A stretch of 64,000 nucleotides of DNA from Cryptomeria japonica (Eukaryota > Streptophyta > Pinopsida > Cupressales > Cupressaceae). The stretch is from assembly GCF_030272615.1 (NCBI RefSeq), contig NC_081413.1, positions 17,184,285 to 17,248,284 of the forward strand, read 5' to 3'. Positions within the stretch are counted from its first letter, which is position 1. Each line of letters begins with the position of its first letter. The position numbers and the translations under genes are program-made. The notes under the pieces are model-generated. The model did not search any database. It had not been told where the DNA came from and saw only the letters and a program-made list of their open reading frames with translations. Of the stretch, positions 57,062 to 64,000 are shown piece after piece.

Positions 57062-57637
57062 TATCGCTTGATACAAGAGAAGAAGAGGTCAAAACATTAA
57101 TCGGAAATTCAGCCCTCAATTAAATTGCCAACATTACAAGTTGCCCAAATATGAATCTGCCCACACAAATATTATTCAAAACCATGAAAGGAAATACAAG
57201 AGCAAGGAAATAAAAACAAAATCCAAGTAAGTTTATTGATGAAGTAAATGTTACCAAGAAAAATGCAGAAACTTTGGAGCAATCACCCAAATGTGAAGGA
57301 GGAGGCACAAGAACTCTTGAAAGGGGAAAAGCAAGAAGCTCTTTACAATGTTGTCATTAAGAAGAAATGAAAGAGGAGACATCTCTTAAATAGAGATGAG
57401 GAGAGGAGTTACAAAGTAACTCTCAAATCTACGAATGCCGCCATTCATAAAATGTGTGTGCCATGTGTCCACATCCTCTTAAGGAGGAAATCTAATATTC
57501 ATTAATAAAGGAAAATAAAAGAAATGACTTGTCCTCACGCATGTACTAGAGGACAAATTACATGTAGGGATTCCAAAAGAATATCCCAAACTAAATACAA
57601 ATAACTTTAAGCCAAGTAAAGATTAAATATTCTAACA
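57062..57637 (-). mobile_element. C2 3' LTR
   Basis: On the minus strand it starts TGTTAGAATATTTAATC at 57637, directly after the purine tract AAGGGTGGGG (57638-57647) and the end of RNase H coding. It contains a TATTTAAGAG box (about 57385). The left end (TGTATCGC on +) is a guess, because the partner LTR lies outside the window. Confidence 0.6.
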
Positions 57638-57645
57638 CCCCACCC

Positions 57646-57966
57646 TTAAGCTTTACTTGGGTAGTTTACATCAAACCCTTCAATGGGTTGCAAACCAAGA
57701 TTTTTACAATGAAATTGGAACTTCTCTTTGCAAAGAGGCTTGGTCAAAATATCTGCATCTTGGTCTTCCCCCTTGCAATAGAGGAGTGAAGCTCGTTTGT
57801 CTTCAATATGCTCTCTAATAAAGTGGTGTTGGAGAGCAATGTGTTTTATCCTTGCATGGAAAACTGGATTTTTAGCCAAGGCAATGGCACTTTGGTTGTC
57901 ACAATACAATGGAGTTGGTTCGTGTTGAGGTAGATCCAAATCTTCAAGTAGTCTTCTAAGCCACAA
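57646..57966 (-). pseudogene. C2 Copia RNase H, C-terminal part
   Basis: 106-residue open piece with LYCDNQSAIALAKNPVFHAR, KHIALQHHFIREH and DILTKPL, the signature end of Copia RNase H. It connects to the reverse transcriptase ORF through a frame change near 57966-58010. It degrades the RNA strand during reverse transcription. The polypurine tract follows at once, so C2 lacks the hairpin array of C3 and C4. Confidence 0.85.
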
Positions 57967-58006
57967 GGCTTCTTTGGAAGCATTAGTGCATCCTTTGTAC
58001 TCAGCT

Positions 58007-59026
58007 TCAGTGGATCCAAGAGAGGTAAATTACTATTCCAAGAAATTGCTTTGAACCAACCAAAAAACAATAACCACAAGTAGATTTCCCATCATTGGGA
58101 TCTCCACCTAGATCGGAATCAGTAATACCTTTTAAAGTAAAATCAGAATTTGCATCATAAAACAAACCTACATTAATAGTTCCTTTAATATATCTTAAAA
58201 TTCTTTTAGCAACTTTAAAGTGTGTTTGTTGAAGTTTAGACATGAATCTTGAAACCATACCAACACCATAAACAATATCTGGCCTAGTAAGAGTTAAATA
58301 ATTCAAACTTCCAACTAATTGTCTATACAAAGTAGGATCAACAAGTGGAGTTTGCATATCAAGCATTAACTTAGTGCCTAATTCAATAGGAATTGAAACA
58401 TGGTTAGCATCATTCATTTTAAAATTGTCTAAAAGATCTTGAGCATATTTACTTTGAGATAGAAAAATACCATTATTTGTTTGCCAAATTTGCATTCCCA
58501 AAAAATAATGTAAAAGTCCTAAATCAGTCATTTGAAATTTTTGATTGAGTTGAAACTTAATTTCAGAAATAAAATAATTGGAACTTGAAGTTAGAATTAA
58601 ATCATCTACATATAAAATAATAATCACAATGTCATCTTCACTATGTTTAATATACAAATTTGGATCATTTTTACTTCTAATGAAACCTTGAGAAAGAAAG
58701 AATGCATTAATTTTAGAATACCATTCCCTAGGAGATTGCTTCAAACCATAAATTGATTTCTTTAACTTGCAAACTAAATGTTCATTACCTTCTTTAACAA
58801 AACCAGGAGGTTGAGACATATAAATTTCCTCATTATTTGCATTCAATTTAGTTTTATATAACAACTTACAAGAAACAAGATTTTTACCATGAGGCAAGGG
58901 AACTAAATACCAAGTTTGGTTAGAAATTAAAGTATCATATTCTTCCTTCATTGCTTTTTGCCAATGTGGTTGATTTTTAGCTTGATCAAATGTTTTAGGA
59001 TCATTAGAATTCATAATAGTAGACAT
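58007..59026 (-). pseudogene. C2 Copia reverse transcriptase with in-frame deletion
   Basis: 339 codons open. It starts in the usual Copia region (WQKAMKEEYDTLISNQTW) and continues with KLKKSIYGLKQSPREWY, the catalytic YVDD box (58601-58612), DLGLLHYFLG and the tether to RNase H. Between the KTKLNANN residues and EEIYMSQPPGF (about 58820-58850) some 70 residues present in C3 are missing without a frame break. The lost part includes the first catalytic Asp (the QMDV motif). The enzyme would be inactive despite the long open frame. Confidence 0.85.
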
Positions 59027-59048
59027 TAAAGCATAATTACAATAATTA

Positions 59049-59800
59049 TTAATTAACTCTTCTAGCTTGAAGTCGATCCATTCTAGCTAAGTATTCATCA
59101 CTATCTTCAATTAAAGATTTAAACCATTTAGGTCTTCTTTTAGAAGTAATGGATTCATCACTAGAAGAAGAGTTATGAGGAGTATAGTTATTATTATCAT
59201 CATCACTATCACTAGAAGGAATAGAAAGAGATGCATTAGGAGTAGGGTTAAGAGAAGGAGGTTGGTCCTCCACAAGCACAACTTTGCTTTGAGCAAGTTC
59301 ATCATCCTCCACTTTAGAACAAAATCATTAATGCCTTTTTTTTGCAATACAAACATCTCTTGCAATTTTTACCTTTTTAGTAATAGGATTGTAAACTCTA
59401 TAACCTTTAGTATTTTCATCATAACCAACAAAAATAAAAGGAGAAGATTTAGCATCTAGTTTTTGTCTTTTCAACCAAAAATTCTTAAATTCTGCAAATT
59501 GGGCTTTTTACCAGACCAAGCTTCTTCAGGATTTTTATCCTTTAAGGCTTTGGTAGGTGTTCTATTAATTAAATAAGTTGCACAAGCCATAGCTTCAGCC
59601 CAAAACTTGTAATCCATATTTTGTGTGTGCAATAAATATCTTGCCATTTCCATAATGGTCCTATGCTTCCGTTCCGCAACACCATTCTGTTGTGGTGTAT
59701 AAGCAATGGTAAGCTCATGTTTAATTCCAAAAGATTTCAAGTAAGCATTAAATGCATTATTTGTTAAATTTAAGCAATCAGATGTTAATCTAACTAATTA
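59049..59800 (-). pseudogene. C2 Copia integrase (C-terminal half)
   Basis: 59471-59740 holds IAYTPQQNGVAERKHRTIM, with the catalytic Glu, and the INRTPTKAL region. The linker 59049-59312 is Ser/Asp-rich, as usual between integrase and reverse transcriptase. The SD remnant of the second catalytic Asp lies near 59783, where the sequence is cut by the C3 LTR. Frame breaks at 59313 and about 59470. Confidence 0.8.
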
Positions 59801-60515
59801 AATTAGAATCAGACTGTGAATGAGCAGTAATAACAATAAAGCACAAGACACAAGACAAATACCCTGGGAAAACCTCTCTCTTGGAGGAAAAAACCCAACA
59901 TCAAAGATTCAGATCAAATCCTTTATTTATAAGCAGATTACATGAACAATATATATCATATTACTTATCTTGATTGTAGTGTCAATCTAGGGCAGATTCA
60001 AACCAAGTATATGCAGCTGCAGTATATCAATCTTTAGAGGGGGCAGAATATTGACATCACTTGGAGAAGAAGATCGCTAAAGTATGAGGACACCAATTTG
60101 CCCAGCAAGCTGCCCAATAGATTTGCTCAATGATCAGATAAGCTCGCAACAGTATGAAGACTTAGATCGCTTACTATCTTTCCAAGTTCGCTGATTAAAT
60201 TCGCATAAGGCTTATAGTATACTTGCTTGATGATGATCATTGTGCTTGAAGTGTGAAATGAATCTTGTTTATATACAAGATTCATGTTTTCCCCCAAGTC
60301 GGCTTTAACAAGTTTGCCGCCATTTTACATAATTTTGGAGTTTGCCTTTTAGCGCCCAATTTGGGGCCTACATAATTTACAAGTTACACCACGTTTCATT
60401 TTGGGCTCAGCCCCAATAGACATGTAATCGCTTAAACTATTACAATATGATTAATATTTTAATTGCCACTAGGCAACATTAAAATATAATCCGAACTTAG
60501 CTATCCATTTCAACA
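59783..60515 (-). mobile_element. C3 3' LTR, inserted in C2 integrase
   Basis: On the minus strand it starts TGTTGAAATGGATAGC at 60515, immediately after the polypurine hairpin, and ends near 59783 (GATTAACA). The left boundary is uncertain by about 10 bases. The 5' partner lies beyond the window. Confidence 0.7.
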
Positions 60516-60534
60516 CTCCCTCTTAGCTAGGGAG
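60516..60534 (-). other. C3 polypurine tract within a hairpin
   Basis: CTCCCTCTTAGCTAGGGAG on +, so the sense strand has CTAAGAGGGAG directly before the LTR. The same 19 bases stand at 56095-56113 in C4. Confidence 0.7.
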
Positions 60535-60579
60535 GATTATAACAAGCAATCACATATTGTAATAATACATCATGAACCT

Positions 60580-60797
60580 CTTCATCTTACATTGCCCGCA
60601 GAGGATGAAGGGTGACCTGCAAGAAACCAACAAAACTTCCCATCTTGCATTGCCCGCAGAGGATGGATCCACCTTGCATTGCTCGCAGAGGGTGGAAGAG
60701 GTCTTTCACTTCAACCTTCTCCTAGAGAAGGAAATACTGTCACCTTGTATTGCCCGCAGAGGGTGACTCCATCTTGTATCGCCCGCAGAGGGTGGAG
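60580..60797 (-). repeat. C3 hairpin array, TTGCATTGCCCGCAGA loop type
   Basis: Five units with a conserved loop and arms that change in step: CTTCATC/GATGAAG (60580-60610), CCATC/GATGG (60640-60666), TCCACC/GGTGGA (60668-60696), GTCACC/GGTGAC (60739-60767) and CTCCATC/GGTGGAG (60767-60797, one G-T pair). A different hairpin, CCTTCTC/GAGAAGG, lies at 60715-60731. The array is between the RNase H stop and the polypurine tract. Confidence 0.85.
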
Positions 60798-60837
60798 GAT
60801 GCAAGCTAAATTGCATTACTGAGATTGAGACTCTCTC

Positions 60838-61197
60838 TCAATCAGTGTTGTGTTCTCCACAATTCCAAGCTTCTGAGTACTCAAACTTCACTCGAGCTAG
60901 AGGCTTGGTGAGAACATCTGAAACCTGTTCATCAGTGCTGATATATTTCCGCTGGATGGCACCTCTTTGTGCCATATCACGAACATAGTGATAATGAGTT
61001 CCCACATGTTTTGACCTGTCATGAAACACGAGATTGTTAGACTTTTTAATACAACTCTAATTATCGCAGAAAATAAAAGTGGATTCCCAAGTTTGTCCAA
61101 ACAACCCAACAAGGAGCTTGCGAAGCCAAACTGCTTCTCTAGTTGCTACACTTGAAGCAATGTATTCAACTTCTGCAGTACTCAGTGCAACTGAGGA
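60838..61197 (-). pseudogene. C3 Copia RNase H, C-terminal part
   Basis: Contains SKHVGTHYHYVRDM and VSDVLTKPLARVKFE, the end of Copia RNase H, with frame breaks near 61030 and 61197. It belongs with the reverse transcriptase to its right. Confidence 0.8.
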
Positions 61198-62380
61198 CTA
61201 TTTTCTACTGGCCCAAGAGATCATAGCAGAACCCAAGCTGAAACAGATTCCTGAAGTGCTTTTCCTGTTAGTAACACTTCCAGCACAATCAGAATCAGAG
61301 TAGCCTTCCAAATTGATTACTGTGTTGATTGGATACTTCAGCCCATAGCCAATTGTTCCACGCAAGTATCTCAAGATGTGCTTGGCTGCCACCAAGTGAA
61401 CATGCTTTGGCTGGTTCATGAATTGGCTAAGAGCACTCACTGCGTAGCAAATATCTTGTCTAGTGTTGACTAGATACATCAAGGATCCAATCAACTGCCT
61501 ATACTCTGAAGGATCTGCAAAATCAGAGTTAGCTGCAGAAATACTCAACTTCTTCAAGTTAGTTTCCATAGGAGTAGACATAGATTTACAATCCATCATA
61601 CCAAATATTTTCAATATATCAATAGTATATTTACCTTGACTTAGAATAATTTCATTAGGTCTTTGCCACACTTCTAGCCCTAGAAAGTAATGCATTAGAC
61701 CTAGATCCTTCATTTCAAATTCAGTAGCTAATTCTTTCTAACACCTAATGATGAGACTATATTCACCAGTTAGAAATAAATCATCAACATATAAAACCAG
61801 TATTAGCATTTGACCATTAAATACTTAAAGTAAATGTTAGGGTTAGCGTCATTCTTATAAAATCTTAAACTAACTAGGTAGTTATCAATTCTTTCATACC
61901 AAGTTCTAGGGGCTTGCTTGAGACCATAGAGAGCTTTCTTCAATCTACACACGAGTCTCTCTATTATGAATCTCATAACCTTCAGGTTGTTCAATATAGA
62001 CTTCTTCCTTAATAACACCATTAAGGAAGACTGTCTTTACATCCATTTGATGTAATTTCCAACCTTTGGCTGCAACAATAGCTATAATAGTTCTAATAGA
62101 AGTATATCTAGCAACGAGCAAATGTTTCTTCATAATTTATGCCTTCCTTTTGAGAAAAAACACGAGCTACAAATCTAGCTTTATATTTCTCTATACTACT
62201 ACCATCAACAACATGTTTAATTTTAAACAACCATTTGGAAGAAACAATAGATTTACCTTTAGGTCTAGGCACAACATCCCAGACATCATTCTTGATGATG
62301 GATTGATACTCTTCGTCCATAGCTAACTTCCAAGCTTGCTGGTTCATAGCTTCTTCTATGCTGGATGGTTTAGTCTGCAC
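61198..62380 (-). pseudogene. C3 Copia reverse transcriptase
   Basis: In minus-strand order: EEAMNQQAWKLAMDEEY and KYKARFVARVFSQKEGINYE (62108-62380), GWKLHQMDVKTVFLNG with the first catalytic Asp (about 62020-62060), KKALYGLKQAPRTWYERI (about 61905), YVDD (61780-61791), DLGLMHYFLGLEVW, GSLMYLVNTRQDICY and ILRYLRGT, leading into RNase H (GYSDSDCAG, ISWASRK). All catalytic motifs are present, but at least four frame breaks or stops inactivate the copy. Confidence 0.85.
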
Positions 62381-62476
62381 ATCATTGAGACATAGTTAGA
62401 GAGCTTCTGAGGTCTCTTACTTTCTCTGAAAGTGCCACTAGGAGCTGCAAACTTTTCTGCATCTTGAATTGTGCTT

Positions 62477-63484
62477 CTAACCCAAAGTGGTCTTTTCTTG
62501 TCTTTTCTTGCTAACTACAATATCTCTAGGTCCATCAGTTGGAACCAGAGGCTCAAGAGGATCATCATGCTCAATAGGCTCCCTCTGAATTTCAGGGTTA
62601 GAATCAATATCCATATCTTGATTATCATTAACTTCTTTATCATCATCAATAAAAGGACCTTTAGATTTCTTGAAAGCAATATTTTCTTCAAAGGTGACAT
62701 CCCTACTTATCTCAATGTACCTTTGACCAAGAATGTAGATGCGAAATGCCTTGGAAGATTCACTATACCCAACAAGGATACCCTTCTTCTCAGAAGGCTC
62801 TAACTCAGTCCTCTTTTCCTTTGGCACATGAACATAGACATGACTCCCAAAGATCCTTAGGTGGCTGATATCTGGTTTGACTCCCGTGAAAGCTTCCTCG
62901 GGAGTTATGTTCTTCAAGGCACATTGAGGACATCTATTCTGAATGTACACAATAGTCTTGGATGCTTAAGCCCATAAGAAGGTCTGCAGGTCCTGATTGT
63001 GAATCATAGCTTTGACAACTTCAACGATGGTTCTATTCTTTCGTTCAACTACACCATTTTGTTGAGGATTGTAGGGAACGTATAACTCCCTCTTAATTCA
63101 TGTTTCTACACAAAAGTCATTGAAGCTACTTGAGGTGTATTCACCTCCATTGTCAGATCTTAACACGTTAATCTTTTTACCAGACATATTTTCAGCTAGA
63201 GCTTTAAATTCTTTAAACCTACTTAACACTTCATCAGATTCTTTAGATTTTAGAAAGTAAATCCAAGTCTTTCTAGAAAAATTATCTATAAATGTAACAT
63301 AGTATAGAAATCCGCTAGGTGAAGGAACAAACATAGGTCCACATAGATCAAAATGAACAAGTGCTAATTTTTCTTTAGCTCTACTTTCACTTTTATGAAA
63401 TGGACTTTTAGTGTTCTTACCTAATGCACAACCTTTGCAAGCATCATCATGAGATTGATTAAGTTTAGGCATACCTTTAACCAT
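62477..63484 (-). pseudogene. C3 Copia integrase
   Basis: 63098-63484 carries the zinc-binding remnant CKGCALGK, the core HFDLCGPM with the first Asp, TFIDNFSRKTWIYFLK and LRSDNGGEYTSS with the second Asp. The Glu region near 63040 is frame-broken. 62477-62950 holds TPEEAFTGVKPDISHLRIFG and the SRDVTFEEN end plus an acidic linker. It inserts element DNA into the genome. Inactive here because of breaks. Confidence 0.85.
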
Positions 63485-63535
63485 CTTTTCAAGTGAAGGA
63501 AGTGCCTGATAGTGAAGATGACCAAGCCTTCTATG

Positions 63536-64000
63536 CTATAGCTCGCTAGATTCAGGGGCTTCATGAATGAGTGCTCGAATGGGGTTAGCTGAAAGCTTAT
63601 ACAAACTATCATATCTATTTCCAATAACACGAGCATATTTAATGCTAGATTTCTTAGACCATGCAAGTACTTTACCCTTAGAAAATGCTATTTGATAACC
63701 TTTATCTTCTAGAGCAGAAATATAAATTAAATTCCTCTTAATTCTAGGTACAAATAAGATATCACTAAGATGCAAAGACATACCAGATTCTAAATTTAAA
63801 GAAGTGCTACCAAAACCTCTTACCGAATACTGAGCATCATCACCAATTACCACGTGAAGGTTGGACTCTTTCTCCATCAAGTTTGAGAGATGCTCTCGAT
63901 ATCCCGTGATGTGGCTAGATGCACCACTGTCGATTAACCAAGTGTTGCTATCAGTTGGCACATTGCTGGACAAGGCAAAAATGAAGAGGTAGTCTTCATT
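63536..64000 (-). pseudogene. C3 Copia protease and start of pre-integrase region
   Basis: TWLIDSGASSHITGYREHLS holds the aspartic protease active site D-S-G (about 63900-63945). It is followed by HLSDILFVPRIKRNLIYISAL, typical of the region before integrase. It is open over 145 codons and runs off the window toward gag. A stop at 63536 separates it from integrase. Confidence 0.8.

Overview
The window looks like a seed plant with a very large, repeat-packed genome, probably a gymnosperm. This is inferred from deeply nested, old LTR retrotransposons, plant-type LINEs with a C-terminal RNase H, and a host gene whose first visible intron is 6.7 kb and full of repeats. One host gene was recognised: a plant CCCH zinc-finger protein (+ strand, exons 43048-43589 and 50248-50342, with at least one further exon not found). 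No tRNA, rRNA or CRISPR was seen.

Layout. 1-3655: a non-autonomous Copia-type element (gag, protease and an acidic ORF in one frame, no polymerase). 3656-9900: AT-rich non-coding DNA with several small tandem repeats, including an array of short hairpins at 9223-9371. 9904-13690: a minus-strand element with a two-knuckle gag, a primer site matching tRNA-Trp and a 1.16 kb LTR. 14230-39977: a four-level nest. The outer Ty3/gypsy chromovirus G1 is split by chromovirus G2 (16167-34160). G2 is split by a solo LTR and by an 11.1 kb Copia-like element C1 (21017-32162, perfect CATTA duplication). C1 is itself split by two solo LTRs. G1 also carries a solo LTR (34476-35680, CACAT duplication) and a 5'-truncated LINE (36736-39897). 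41059-42106: a 550-bp MITE and a foldback element upstream of the CCCH gene.

43048-50342: the CCCH gene. Its intron holds a LINE remnant, a solo LTR and, inside that LTR, a complete 2.4 kb mini LTR element. 50960-55875: another LINE 3' end, an LTR-like repeat with a 38-bp array, and a solo LTR with TGTGG duplications. 55876-64000: three overlapping minus-strand Copia elements (C4, C2, C3). C2 and C3 carry recognisable polymerase genes. C3 runs off the end.

The most unusual signal is a recurring architecture: tandem short inverted repeats whose arms change in step while the loop stays constant. They occur at 9223-9371, at 56148-56531 and 60580-60797 (in the stretch between the coding end and the polypurine tract of two Copia elements), and in weaker form at 47978-48239. 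They could be structured RNA modules of retroelements, or products of template switching. The second highlight is C1, which has paired LTRs and a gag but a large non-polymerase ORF where the polymerase should be.
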